A DNA stretch of 64,000 nt from Oceanobacillus neutriphilus (GCF_014645515.1 NZ_BMLW01000009.1:200250-264249), one strand, 5' to 3'; shown: positions 18,339 through 26,924, counted from the first letter of the stretch. The notes: a model not told the origin generated them from the letters alone. Numbers and translations: made by a program.

Positions 18339-18401
18339 AAAAAAGGTCTGTAAATAACATTTATGATATTTTAGACGCTTACATTAATCAGGAGGTAAAG
18401 T

Positions 18402-19958
18402 GTGAAGTCAAAAAAAGGAAAAGGTTTAGATTGGCCAGTTTTTTATATCAGTGGAGGATTTTTAGTTGTATTTATTATCCTGTCACTGATTAACAGTGAT
18501 ATGGTGGATAATGCAGTAAACACCTTATTTAATTATTCTGCTGAGTGGTTTGGCGCTTATTGGCAAATACTCTTATTCCTTAATTTCGCCATCGGTTTAG
18601 GCCTGGCAATTTCAAAGTATGGAAAAGTAAAGTTAGGAAATCAGGATAAGCCAAAATATAGCTATTTTGGCTGGGTATGTATGATATTAGTAACATTATT
18701 GGCCAGTGGAGGGGTCTTTTGGGCCGCTGCGGAACCAATGTATCATTATATGTCTACACCGCCTCTTTTTGGTGGAGGAGAATTTAATAATATAGAAGCG
18801 GCCTTTGCTCAAGCTTTTATGCATTGGGGATTCCTTGCATGGGCAATTCTTGGTACGCTTGCAGTTATTGTAATGATGTATGTGCATTACCAAAAGGGTT
18901 ATCCTCTAAAACCGCGAGGATTATTGTACCCCATTTTTGGAGATAAGATATATGAAAAAAGTGCCATTGGAACGTTGGCCGATTCCTTTTCTATTATTGC
19001 AACGGCAGCAGGAACATTGGGACCACTTGGATTTTTAGGTTTACAGATTTCTTATGGATTAAATCACCTATTTAATGTACCGAATACATTAACAATTAGC
19101 ATTATCGTTGTTATTGTCCTGGTTACCGTAGCAGCAATTTCAGCAGCTACCGGTGTTGATAGAGGAATTTACCACTTGAGTAACTGGAATGTCCAATTTA
19201 CAATTCTTTTAGCTATTATAGTATTAATTATTGGACCTACTGCATTTATTATTGATGGGTTTGTCGGCGGTACAGGGGTCCATATTCAAAATATGTTTGA
19301 AATGATGTTCTATCGTGGAGATGGAGAATGGCTGGCAGGATGGACGATTTTCTTTTGGGCATGGTTTATCGGCTATGCACCGATGCTTATTGTCTTTATC
19401 AGCCGTATCTCCCGAGGGAGAACAATTCGTGAGCTTATCATTGCAGTTTCTGTTGTAGCTCCTCTTGTGACGAATTTCTGGTTCTCTATTGTTGGTGGAA
19501 CCGGTGTTTTCTTTGAAATAGAAAAACCGGGTTCTGTTTCTGAAGCATTAACTGATGGCGGGATGCCTGCTGCAGTTATGGCGATTACTGATCAGCTTCC
19601 TTTAGGAACAGCGATGGGAGTTGCTTTCCTGCTTGTATCTATTATCTTTGTTGCAACAACTGCAGATACAATGTCTTATACAGTTGCTGCAACATTGACA
19701 GGACATGATAATCCAACGCGCTGGCTGCGGGTTGTCTGGGCTGTTCTATTTGGAGCATTTACTGCGGTTATTCTTACAATTGGTGAAGATAGTATAACAT
19801 CTATTCAGAACTCCATTGTCATTACAGCCGTTCCGGTATCGCTATTGATATTGCCGCCGCTTTGGAACGCGCCGAAAATTGCTAAGAAAATGGCATTGGA
19901 ACAGGGACTTATTTGGCAGCGTGAAATGCGTAAGAAAGAAGATAAGAAATATAATTAA
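18402..19958 (+). CDS. BCCT family betaine/carnitine/choline-type transporter
   Basis: A 518-residue, 12-segment carrier of the BCCT family, which takes up glycine betaine and related solutes using the sodium or proton gradient. The aromatic binding region is seen as GGVFWAAAEPMYHY and HWGFLAWAIL. The family signature on helices 8-9 is WAWFIGYAP followed by ISRISRGRTIREL. GTG at 18402 is preceded by AGGAGG at 18390-18395. The end is charged (REMRKKEDKKYN). With the OpuC-like system at 30-34 kb it points to osmotic adaptation. The exact solute cannot be assigned. Confidence 0.9.
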   Translation: MKSKKGKGLDWPVFYISGGFLVVFIILSLINSDMVDNAVNTLFNYSAEWFGAYWQILLFLNFAIGLGLAISKYGKVKLGNQDKPKYSYFGWVCMILVTLLASGGVFWAAAEPMYHYMSTPPLFGGGEFNNIEAAFAQAFMHWGFLAWAILGTLAVIVMMYVHYQKGYPLKPRGLLYPIFGDKIYEKSAIGTLADSFSIIATAAGTLGPLGFLGLQISYGLNHLFNVPNTLTISIIVVIVLVTVAAISAATGVDRGIYHLSNWNVQFTILLAIIVLIIGPTAFIIDGFVGGTGVHIQNMFEMMFYRGDGEWLAGWTIFFWAWFIGYAPMLIVFISRISRGRTIRELIIAVSVVAPLVTNFWFSIVGGTGVFFEIEKPGSVSEALTDGGMPAAVMAITDQLPLGTAMGVAFLLVSIIFVATTADTMSYTVAATLTGHDNPTRWLRVVWAVLFGAFTAVILTIGEDSITSIQNSIVITAVPVSLLILPPLWNAPKIAKKMALEQGLIWQREMRKKEDKKYN

Positions 19959-19974
19959 TTAAAGAATATAAGAT

Positions 19975-20020
19975 AAAAACGAGCCGCTGAAAGCAAAACC
20001 TTTTCAGCGGCTCGTTTTTA
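19975..20020. terminator. Strong bidirectional terminator
   Basis: AAAAACGAGCCGCTGAAA pairs over its full length with TTTCAGCGGCTCGTTTTT. It ends both the BCCT gene and the convergent Pro/Gly-rich gene. Confidence 0.9.
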
Positions 20021-20023
20021 TAG

Positions 20024-20770
20024 TTACATACATTGAAAGGATTCAATACTATTTAAATCCATTCCGAAGTAAACCCAGCGGAAACCATTCCAGCGAAAGC
20101 CGGCAATGGAATTTCTGCCTAGAAACGTCGAGAAGGCCCAAAATCCGTTGCCTCGATTTGGCCAAATATAGGTGAAGCGGAACATGCAATGTCTGATGCC
20201 GCCAGGATCAACCGCAAATGCCTGCACCTGCTGCTTTTGCGGTACAAAGTTTGGCGGCGGTCCCACCGGAGGCTGGCTGTTCATGCCGCCCATTTCTGCC
20301 GGGCCTGATTGCTGTCCAGGAGTTCCTCCACTCCCTGGAAAGTTTGGAAAAGATGGAGCCGACGGCCAATTTGGAGGAGCACCTTCATTTCCTCCTCCAC
20401 CCCCGGTGTTATTTGGAGGGCCGGGGAATACATTACCTATAAATTGATCTGTATCAAAGTCTGGGAATGGAGATTCATTACCGTTTCCACCCGGGAAGCC
20501 AGGGAAAAAGTTGCCGATTCGCTCCTGGGGCGGCAAGTTTTGCTGTCCATGTTGATGTTGGTACGGCATATTATCAGTAGACTGCTGCTCTTGATAATAG
20601 TCTCCTGGCCCGCCAGTTTCCCCCTCCGGCCCCTCTGGACTCCCTGCAAAGAATCCATTGGAATATTCATGCTGTGGAGCCGGTTGAAAATAGTTGTTCA
20701 GCATCTTCCCGGGCAGGTTATTCTGTTTGTTTTCCTCGCCGTTTGGATGCGGTGGTTGAAAATAATTCAT
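20024..20770 (-). CDS. Pro/Gly/Asn-rich protein with aromatic C-terminal domain, unknown function
   Basis: A 248-residue protein in two parts. Residues 1-180 are low complexity, rich in Pro, Gly, Asn and Gln, with repeated NYFQP and FPGFPG-type words. Residues 185-248 form a compact, Trp/Phe/Arg-rich domain (CMFRFTYIWPNRGNGFWAF, WNGFRWVYFGMDL). There is no signal peptide. Such composition is common in spore-surface or matrix proteins of Bacillaceae, but I do not recognise the domain and that role is only a guess. AGGAGG-like sequence precedes the ATG at 20770. The base composition is more GC-rich than its neighbours because of the Pro/Gly codons. Confidence 0.7.
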   Translation of the reverse strand: MNYFQPPHPNGEENKQNNLPGKMLNNYFQPAPQHEYSNGFFAGSPEGPEGETGGPGDYYQEQQSTDNMPYQHQHGQQNLPPQERIGNFFPGFPGGNGNESPFPDFDTDQFIGNVFPGPPNNTGGGGGNEGAPPNWPSAPSFPNFPGSGGTPGQQSGPAEMGGMNSQPPVGPPPNFVPQKQQVQAFAVDPGGIRHCMFRFTYIWPNRGNGFWAFSTFLGRNSIAGFRWNGFRWVYFGMDLNSIESFQCM

Positions 20771-20896
20771 AATTTTCCTCCTCTATTAGGCTGATGTTCC
20801 CTAATAGCATATGAGGCATCTGTATTATTTGCGCTTCATAACAAACAGATTGGGCGGAATAACCAGACAACGGAAAATGAATCTAAATGATATACA

Positions 20897-21517
20897 CTAC
20901 AGTCTATCTACAGCTTCCTTAATATTATCTGCTTCAGTAACAGCAGTAATAAAAGAAACGCCATCAGCGCCTGCTTCTATAACAGAGCTTGCGTTTTCTA
21001 TCTGAATCCCGCCGATTGCCACAACAGGCATTTCTGGAAATTGCAAACGGATGGTATGAATCCATTCTAAGCCTACTTCCTGTTTTGCATCTTCTTTTGT
21101 AGAGGTTGCAAAAATTGGTCCGACACCAATATAATCCACTAAATCGAGCGGACTTTGATCAAGCTCCTGCTGTGTAGATATGGACAGGCCAATGATTTTA
21201 TCCGGGAACTTAGCACGAACTTCCCTGACAGGCATATCATCCTGACCTACATGTATACCGTCTGCATCCAACTCTTCAGCAAGCTCAATATTATCATTAA
21301 TAAAAAATGGAATATCATGATTTCTGCATTGCTCTCTTAAGCTTTTACCCAGTTTAAGTTTTTCCTCACCATTTAACGAACCGGTGCCTTTCTCCCGAAA
21401 TTGAAATGCCGTAATGCCTGCAGCGAGTGCCTCCTCTAAAACAGCGTAAGGATCTCTGTGGCAATTTTGGCTTCCCATAATAAAATATTTTCTTAGTTGT
21501 TGTCTATTAAATTCCAT
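20897..21517 (-). CDS. thiE: Thiamine-phosphate synthase
   Basis: A 206-residue TIM barrel that couples HMP diphosphate and thiazole phosphate to thiamine phosphate. Clear family motifs are FQFREKGTGS near residue 36, DADGIHVGQDDMP near residue 88, and DYIGVGPIFATSTK near residue 128. It is the last gene of thiW-thiD-thiM-thiE and overlaps thiM by 11 bases. GGAGG lies eight bases before its ATG at 21517. The whole unit is under the TPP riboswitch. Confidence 0.94.
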   Translation of the reverse strand: MEFNRQQLRKYFIMGSQNCHRDPYAVLEEALAAGITAFQFREKGTGSLNGEEKLKLGKSLREQCRNHDIPFFINDNIELAEELDADGIHVGQDDMPVREVRAKFPDKIIGLSISTQQELDQSPLDLVDYIGVGPIFATSTKEDAKQEVGLEWIHTIRLQFPEMPVVAIGGIQIENASSVIEAGADGVSFITAVTEADNIKEAVDRL

Positions 21518-22292
21518 CTACCGTTCCTCCATTTAATTGCTTGGGTGTAAAGGATAAAGCATCAATAAAGCTTGGTAAAAAGGTTCCCGGTCCTTGCACA
21601 TGAGGTTCCCTTGCTGCATGCTCTGCGGCCAGTCCGTAGAAGCTGAGTGCTGAACGAAGCTGTTCCACGACCGGATAGGATGTAGTCAGGCATGCTGCTG
21701 CAACGGATCCTAATAAACATCCTGCTCCAGTGATGCTGGAGAGAAGCGGATGCCCAGTCTGATTATAAATTAATTTCTGCTCAGCATAGATAACATCCGT
21801 TTTTCCAGTAACTACAATCGCAGTATCAAATTGTTTACCAGCCTTTTCTGCAATATCATCTATATTTCCTTCACCGACAGAATCTACTCCGCGTGTTTGA
21901 ATATCGGCATTAACCAAGGAAGCAATTTCACCTGCATTCCCTTTGATGACTGTTGGATGCACTTCTTGTAAAATTCTTTCGATTATTTCTTTCCGAAAAG
22001 AGGTTGCTGCCACACCGACAGGATCAAGAACAACAGGGATACCTTTTTCATTGGCAGCTTTTCCTGCTGCAATCATTGCTTCGACTTCATTCTCTAAAAT
22101 CGTGCCAATATTTAAAACAAGTGCATCCGCAATTTTAGCCATATCTGCTGCTTCCTTTAATTCCTTTGCCATAACAGGACTGCCGCCAAAAGCGAGCAGC
22201 CCATTAGCACTAAAATTCATAACAACCTGATTGGTTAAATGATGGACAAGCGGCGTATTGTTTCTGACTTGCTGGATAATATCAGGATTCAT
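21507..22292 (-). CDS. thiM: Hydroxyethylthiazole kinase
   Basis: A 261-residue ribokinase-fold enzyme that phosphorylates the thiazole moiety for salvage. The start motif NTPLVHHLTNQVVMNFSANG, VLDPVGVAATSFR near residue 115 and the catalytic GAGCLLGSVAAA near residue 190 are all present. I chose ATG at 22292, seven bases after AAAGGAG; it overlaps thiD by 11 bases. A longer frame from 22364 lies inside thiD and has no ribosome binding site. Coupled translation with thiD and thiE is likely. Confidence 0.94.
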   Translation of the reverse strand: MNPDIIQQVRNNTPLVHHLTNQVVMNFSANGLLAFGGSPVMAKELKEAADMAKIADALVLNIGTILENEVEAMIAAGKAANEKGIPVVLDPVGVAATSFRKEIIERILQEVHPTVIKGNAGEIASLVNADIQTRGVDSVGEGNIDDIAEKAGKQFDTAIVVTGKTDVIYAEQKLIYNQTGHPLLSSITGAGCLLGSVAAACLTTSYPVVEQLRSALSFYGLAAEHAAREPHVQGPGTFLPSFIDALSFTPKQLNGGTVDGI

Positions 22293-23103
22293 GCGTAATC
22301 TCCTTTCCGGCATTTTCACGGATTGCCCAGTGGTTTGTCGGGCCATTTCCTTTTCCAAGTGCAAATGATTTGGAGATAGCGGCAGTTACAAAAGCTTTTG
22401 CATGCTTTACCGCCTCTGGGAGTGGATAATCTTTCCCTAAATAAGCAGCAATGGCAGCAGCATAGGTACAGCCGGTTCCATGCGTATTTTTCGTATCAAT
22501 ACGATCTGCAGCATAGCTGTGCATCTGCTTGCCGTCATAAAGAAAATCGACAGCCTGACCTTTCAGATGCCCTCCTTTAACTAAGGCAGCATCCACACCA
22601 TACTCATGAACGAGATATTCTGCAGCACTTTTCATATCATCTGTAGACTCAATAGATAAGCCGGTCAGAAATTCTGCTTCCGGAATATTTGGTGTAACAA
22701 CCGTCGTTAAAGGAAGAAGATACTGACGCAAAAAGTTACGGGCCTCTTTATTTATTAAAGCATCACCGCTGGTCGCAACCATAACAGGATCCATCACATA
22801 TGGTGCATCAATCTTTTCTAATTTTTTAGCGATTAATTCCATCATTGGCTTGCTTGCAATCATTCCTGTCTTTACTGCATGGATTGGCATGTCTTCGATG
22901 ACTGCATCCAGCTGGTCCTCAATCATAGAAAGCGGCATATGCTCGACAGAACGGACACCTGTTGTATTTTGGGCTACAACAGAAGTAATAACAGACATAC
23001 CATAGGTTTTTAACTCTTGAAATGTTTTTAAATCTGCCTGAATTCCAGCACCACCGCTTGGATCAGTGCCGGCAATGGTTAATGCACAACGAACCTGACT
23101 CAT
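22282..23103 (-). CDS. thiD: Bifunctional hydroxymethylpyrimidine kinase/phosphomethylpyrimidine kinase
   Basis: A 273-residue ribokinase-like protein that phosphorylates HMP twice. Motifs include GTDPSGGAGIQADLKTF near residue 11, VMDPVMVATSGDAL near residue 100 and NTHGTGCTYAAAIAAYLG near residue 206, with the catalytic Asp/Cys loop. It follows thiW by 32 bases and overlaps thiM. Pyridoxal kinase (PdxK) is a close relative, but the thi operon context and the upstream riboswitch favour ThiD. Confidence 0.94.
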   Translation of the reverse strand: MSQVRCALTIAGTDPSGGAGIQADLKTFQELKTYGMSVITSVVAQNTTGVRSVEHMPLSMIEDQLDAVIEDMPIHAVKTGMIASKPMMELIAKKLEKIDAPYVMDPVMVATSGDALINKEARNFLRQYLLPLTTVVTPNIPEAEFLTGLSIESTDDMKSAAEYLVHEYGVDAALVKGGHLKGQAVDFLYDGKQMHSYAADRIDTKNTHGTGCTYAAAIAAYLGKDYPLPEAVKHAKAFVTAAISKSFALGKGNGPTNHWAIRENAGKEITHES

Positions 23104-23135
23104 AATAAAAATCCTCCTTAGGATTGTAAAATAAT

Positions 23136-23627
23136 TTATTTTGTTAAAGAAAACTGCCGTGCCGGTAAACGGCTGACCAGCAGCCAGCCGATCAAAGCAC
23201 CGGAGACGCTGCTGACAATAAACGGCGGGATAAATGCAAGTGCTCCCACTGAGCTCCCCATCAGGAGATTTGCAATAGGAACAGCAAAGAATGAACCGAT
23301 AATCCCTGTTCCAATTATTTCTCCAAAAGCCGCCATAGAATATCTTTGTGTTTTCTTATACAATACCCCCGCAACAAATGCTCCAATCATTGCTCCGGGA
23401 AAAGCAACGATTGTGCCCAGACCTAAAAGATTTCGAAGCAGGCTGATCATTAATGCAATAATTACTGCCGGCCCCGGTCCCAGTATAATTGCAGCAATGA
23501 CATTAATGGCATGCTGCACGGGATAAGCTCTGGCAACCCCTGCAGGAAACCAGAGCAATTGAGAGCCAATTGTTCCAATGGCTATAAAAACAGCCATCAG
23601 CGTTAATAAGCGTGTACGGTTTTTCAA
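23136..23627 (-). CDS. thiW: ThiW, predicted thiamine-precursor (thiazole) energy-coupling S component
   Basis: A hydrophobic protein of about 163 residues with five to six membrane segments, matching the ThiW family: GSQLLWFPAGVARAYPVQHA, INVIAAIILGPGPA and LLRNLLGLGTIVAFPGAMIGAF. ThiW is predicted to be the substrate-binding part of an ECF transporter for a thiazole precursor and works with the shared EcfAA'T module encoded elsewhere. The start is uncertain. TTG at 23627 is nine bases from GAGGAG, while ATG at 23636 touches that site. It is the first gene after the TPP riboswitch, separated from it by a large folded element. Confidence 0.85.
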   Translation of the reverse strand: MKNRTRLLTLMAVFIAIGTIGSQLLWFPAGVARAYPVQHAINVIAAIILGPGPAVIIALMISLLRNLLGLGTIVAFPGAMIGAFVAGVLYKKTQRYSMAAFGEIIGTGIIGSFFAVPIANLLMGSSVGALAFIPPFIVSSVSGALIGWLLVSRLPARQFSLTK

Positions 23628-23650
23628 TCCAATCATCTCCTCTTTATGTC

Positions 23651-23885
23651 TAGCTCCAAGCGCCAATCTTTAGAGATTTCACGTCATACCCTGCGGGTGA
23701 AAGTCAACATCGATTTAAAGTAAAGGAAGGCCGACTAAAAGCAGGCTGAAGCCTAACGTCGGCATACCCCTAAAGGGGCATGTTTCCTTTATCTCAAGGG
23801 TGAAGGAAGTTCGACTAAAGTCGAACCCCCCCAAAGATCGGGGGCGCAATCTCTACGTTTTTAAGCGGGCGCTTTTCGCTTTTCT
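23651..23885 (-). repeat. Large foldback element in the thi leader (dispersed-repeat-like)
   Basis: About 235 bases with many paired arms. Outer arms are AGCGCC (23659-23664)/GGCGCT (23868-23873) and AGAGATT (23672)/AATCTCT (23848). Inner arms are TAAAGGAA/TTCCTTTA, GCCGAC/GTCGGC, AGGCT/AGCCT, CCCCT/AGGGG, TTCGAC/GTCGAA and CCCCC/GGGGG. The ends (CTAGCTCCAAGCGCC and GCGCTTTTCGCTTTT) recall intergenic repeats I know from Bacillaceae genomes. It sits between the riboswitch terminator and thiW. Confidence 0.6.
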
Positions 23886-23914
23886 TTTTGGAATGAAAAG
23901 TAAACTACTTTGTA

Positions 23915-23951
23915 AAAATAAAAAAATCAGGCTTTATAGAGAAGCCTGATT
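23915..23951 (-). terminator. Riboswitch-controlled terminator of the thi operon
   Basis: On the minus strand AATCAGGCTT pairs with AAGCCTGATT and is followed by a T-rich run. It lies directly after the TPP aptamer, so TPP binding would favour this hairpin. Confidence 0.8.
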
Positions 23952-23982
23952 TGGTATACTGAGAGTAATCATAAGTTGATTG

Positions 23983-24081
23983 ACTACTTCCCTACGCTGG
24001 TATTAGCCAGATCAGGTTTGTAAGAGTCGGAAAGTAAGCATGCTTCCCTCTCAGCCCGCAGTTTTGGGCTCCCCTAGTAGT
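23983..24081 (-). promoter_or_regulatory. TPP riboswitch (THI element)
   Basis: Read on the minus strand it has the diagnostic pieces in order: CTACTAGGGGAGC, GGGCTGAGAGG, ACTCTTACAAACCTGATCTG, GCTAATACCAGCGTAGGGA, AGTAG. The 5' and 3' ends close helix P1. It controls thiW-thiD-thiM-thiE by transcription termination. Confidence 0.95.
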
Positions 24082-24209
24082 TGCTTTTCATTATTTTCTT
24101 TGAATCTACTGTATCAAAGATTCAACTGTTTGTCATGAAATAATAATCAGGCTTAAAAGCTATCAGAATAAAATGGAATGAAGTTTTTATGGATAGAGAG
24201 GTATAAAGC

Positions 24210-25262
24210 ATGTTAAGAATGAACGGAATTGAATATCGTCAAGGAGATCAAACATTATTTCCGAGGATAGATATAGAAATAAAACCTGGAGAAATTAAAG
24301 CGATTCAGTCCACTGTTAATGTCCGTGCGATATTATTGCAGATGATTGCCGGAGAAGAAAGTATACGAAAAGGTTCTATTCAGATACAGCATAAAACATT
24401 GGCGGAGGATAAGCAGAAATACTTTTCTTCTTTAGGAATTTGCTGGTATGAAGAAGGTATTTATGAACGGTTGCAGGTACAGGAATATTTGGCATTTATC
24501 GGGTCCTTATATCAAAGCAAGGCTTCCATAAAGGAAGTTCTACAGCTGATTCAACTGGAGGAAAAAGCAAGATGGAAAATGCATCAGTTGAACCGTTCTG
24601 AAAAGCGCCGGGTCCAGTTCGGCAGAATATTAATGCAGAAAGCAGAAATTGTGGTTTTTGAAGAGCCTGAGGTAAATGTGGATTTGGAAACGAAACGTGT
24701 ACTTCATCAATTTGTCGGGATTTTGCAGGAACAACAAAAAGCGGTACTTATTTTAACAACAAGCACGGAGAGTGCCATTACAATTGCGGATACAGTCTAT
24801 CGTTTAGATGAACAGGGCCTGCATCAAATCGAAGTTGAAACAGAGGAGAAAGGCAGGTTGAAATCTTTAGAAACAGATGGGATAGAATCAGAGGAAGAAG
24901 AGGTTCAAGTACAGCAAAGCTTTCAGTTAAATAAAATTTCTGCCAAAGTAGAGGAGAAAATTATTTTATTTGACCCACAGGAAATCGACTATATTGAAAG
25001 CCAGAATGGTCAAACATATCTGTATACGCGTGGGGAAGGATTTCCAACAGGTCTTACCTTAAAAGAATTAGAACAGCGTTTATCTCACCAAGGCTTCTTT
25101 CGCTGTCACCGCTCTTATATTGTGAATCTTCAAAAAATAAGAGAGGTTATTACATGGACCAGAAACAGTTACAGCTTATCCCTTATTGATAAAAAAAGCT
25201 CCCAGGTTCCATTATCGAAATCAAAATTGAACGAGCTAAAGGAATTATTGGGAGTAGAATAA
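24210..25262 (+). CDS. Degenerate ABC ATPase-LytTR DNA-binding fusion regulator
   Basis: A 350-residue fusion. Residues 1-215 have an ABC-ATPase fold, but the Walker A GxxGxGKST is absent (the position reads QSTVNVRAILLQMIAG) and the signature is RSEKRRVQFG. Only a Walker B-like IVVFEEPEVNVDLE remains, so ATP hydrolysis is unlikely. Residues 245-350 are a LytTR domain (IDYIESQNGQTYLYTR, HQGFFRCHRSYIVNLQKI). Such proteins regulate neighbouring ABC exporters. The next two genes encode such an exporter, and direct repeats lie between. It starts at the ATG at 24210. Confidence 0.85.
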   Translation: MLRMNGIEYRQGDQTLFPRIDIEIKPGEIKAIQSTVNVRAILLQMIAGEESIRKGSIQIQHKTLAEDKQKYFSSLGICWYEEGIYERLQVQEYLAFIGSLYQSKASIKEVLQLIQLEEKARWKMHQLNRSEKRRVQFGRILMQKAEIVVFEEPEVNVDLETKRVLHQFVGILQEQQKAVLILTTSTESAITIADTVYRLDEQGLHQIEVETEEKGRLKSLETDGIESEEEEVQVQQSFQLNKISAKVEEKIILFDPQEIDYIESQNGQTYLYTRGEGFPTGLTLKELEQRLSHQGFFRCHRSYIVNLQKIREVITWTRNSYSLSLIDKKSSQVPLSKSKLNELKELLGVE

Positions 25263-25276
25263 GCACAACTCAGCTT

Positions 25277-25306
25277 AAAATATACTCCATTCATTGAAAA
25301 TATACT
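25277..25306 (+). promoter_or_regulatory. Pair of direct repeats, likely LytTR binding sites
   Basis: AAAATATACT occurs at 25277-25286 and again at 25297-25306, a 20-base period. LytTR proteins bind paired direct repeats about two helical turns apart, and the upstream gene encodes one. Confidence 0.6.
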
Positions 25307-25371
25307 GCACGATTGTTGAAAAGAGACTAATCTTTAGTCACAGGTAAATAACTGATCAGGAGGTTTTTGGA

Positions 25372-26220
25372 GTGGAGAATATGATAGAAGTGAAATCTTT
25401 AGAGAAGATTTTTGGTGATAAACAGGCATTACATGATGTGTCCTTTCAAGTTAAAAAAGGAGAAACATTTGGCTTTCTGGGTCCAAGCGGTTCAGGAAAG
25501 ACAACAACAATAAAGATTTTAACCGGCCAGATGAGGCAGAGTTCAGGTACAGCGAATGTATTTGGAGTACCAGTCTCAAAGTTAAACACATCTGAATATC
25601 GAAAACGTTTTGGTGTAGTGACAGATAATAGCGGTTTATATGCAAGGCTGACTATTTATGATAACTTAAAGCTTTACGCAGATTTATATGGTACATCCTT
25701 ACAGCGAATTGACGAAGCGCTGGAATCCGTTAATTTAGATTCCGAGAAAAAAACACAGGTCGCCAAGCTGTCTAAAGGAATGACACAGCGGGTATTATTG
25801 GCAAGAGCACTTTTGCATAAGCCAGAGTTATTATTTTTAGACGAACCGACATCTGCATTGGATCCTGCTAATTCCAAGCATATCCATAATGGTTTAAAAG
25901 AACTGAATCGACAGGGAACGACTATTTTTCTGACAACACATGATATGGAGGAGGCTGATCATCTGTGCAGCCAGGTAGCCTTTTTAAATAAAGGGGTTGT
26001 CCAGCTTTTAGACGAGCCGAAACAGCTGAAAAAACAGTATCGGGAAGAAATTATTGGTATCGAATTAAAGGATGGAAGAGAATTAGAACTTCCCTTGAAA
26101 GCATCAAGTGCTGAGGAAATTCAACAATATATTTCCCGGGAAATGGTGGAGCGAATTTATACAAAAGAACCGACATTAGGAGATATATTTGTTGAAGTAA
26201 CAGGGAGGGAATTAGTATGA
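25372..26220 (+). CDS. ABC exporter ATP-binding protein
   Basis: A 282-residue ATPase subunit, complete and active by motif: Walker A GPSGSGKTTT near residue 38, signature LSKGMTQRV near residue 137 and Walker B LLFLDEPTSALDP near residue 156, then the H-loop THDMEEAD. The C-terminal 70 residues are the extension common to drug or antibiotic exporters. The start is GTG at 25372, eight bases after AGGAGG. It overlaps the permease gene by four bases. It is probably controlled by the LytTR fusion protein encoded upstream. Confidence 0.92.
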   Translation: MENMIEVKSLEKIFGDKQALHDVSFQVKKGETFGFLGPSGSGKTTTIKILTGQMRQSSGTANVFGVPVSKLNTSEYRKRFGVVTDNSGLYARLTIYDNLKLYADLYGTSLQRIDEALESVNLDSEKKTQVAKLSKGMTQRVLLARALLHKPELLFLDEPTSALDPANSKHIHNGLKELNRQGTTIFLTTHDMEEADHLCSQVAFLNKGVVQLLDEPKQLKKQYREEIIGIELKDGRELELPLKASSAEEIQQYISREMVERIYTKEPTLGDIFVEVTGRELV

Positions 26221-26924
26221 CATTTTCTGTAAAACGTTTTATGGCTATTTTTCAAAAAGACTTAAAAGATTTATATCGAAATTTGTACATTTCATCCACA
26301 GCGCTGATGCCGCTTATATTTGCTGTCATATATAGTCGGATAGGGGAAATGCCATTAGCAATGCACCTATTTGTAATTACGTTATCCCTTGCTTTGGTTG
26401 GAACCTTTCTGCAATGTGCAATAATAGCAGAAGAAAAGGAGAAAAATACATTGCGCGGTCTGATGCTTTCTCCAGCTACACTGACAGAAATTATAGCCGG
26501 AAAAAGCGCTGTTACCATTGTGATTACGGTTATTGTAACAGCTGTTAGTATGTTCATCATGGATTTTTCACTTTCTGGAAGAGGCTGGTTAATTGCGGGG
26601 ATTCTTCTATCTCTGATTTTCTTTATCGCTTTAGGAACTTGGATGGGATTAATCACAAGAAGTGTAGTGGAAGCATCTGTCTATATTCTTCCTGTAATGT
26701 TTATATTTGGTATGGCGAATATGTTCATTGGGCTTGCTGATCAGTTCAGTTTTTTACAAGTATTAGAGTATACACCGGGAATTCAGTTGGAAGAAATCGC
26801 TAACTTAAGTGAAGCAGGAGCTGGTTTTGATGAGCTTTGGAAGCCTTTTGCAATTATTGGAGCCTGGGTTGTAGTAACGTTAGTATTAACTGCTGTTACA
26901 TTTAAAAAGCGGATGATGGATTAA
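26217..26924 (+). CDS. ABC-2 type permease
   Basis: A 235-residue membrane protein with about six helices, of the ABC-2 transporter type. The cytoplasmic start AIFQKDLKDLYRNLY and the loop AEEKEKNTLRGLMLSPAT are typical. It pairs with the ATPase whose stop it overlaps (ATGA). The substrate is unknown; such LytTR-linked exporters often move peptides or antimicrobial agents. A terminator follows. Confidence 0.88.
   Translation: MTFSVKRFMAIFQKDLKDLYRNLYISSTALMPLIFAVIYSRIGEMPLAMHLFVITLSLALVGTFLQCAIIAEEKEKNTLRGLMLSPATLTEIIAGKSAVTIVITVIVTAVSMFIMDFSLSGRGWLIAGILLSLIFFIALGTWMGLITRSVVEASVYILPVMFIFGMANMFIGLADQFSFLQVLEYTPGIQLEEIANLSEAGAGFDELWKPFAIIGAWVVVTLVLTAVTFKKRMMD

Noticed and set aside
18305..18493. 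62-codon frame overlapping the BCCT start
   Set aside because: It has only a TTG start and overlaps the BCCT gene by 92 bases. Its sequence is not protein-like beyond the leader.
20172..20794. Plus-strand frames opposite the Pro/Gly-rich gene
   Set aside because: They are explained as antisense of the Pro/Gly codons, and the minus frame has a proper start and terminator.
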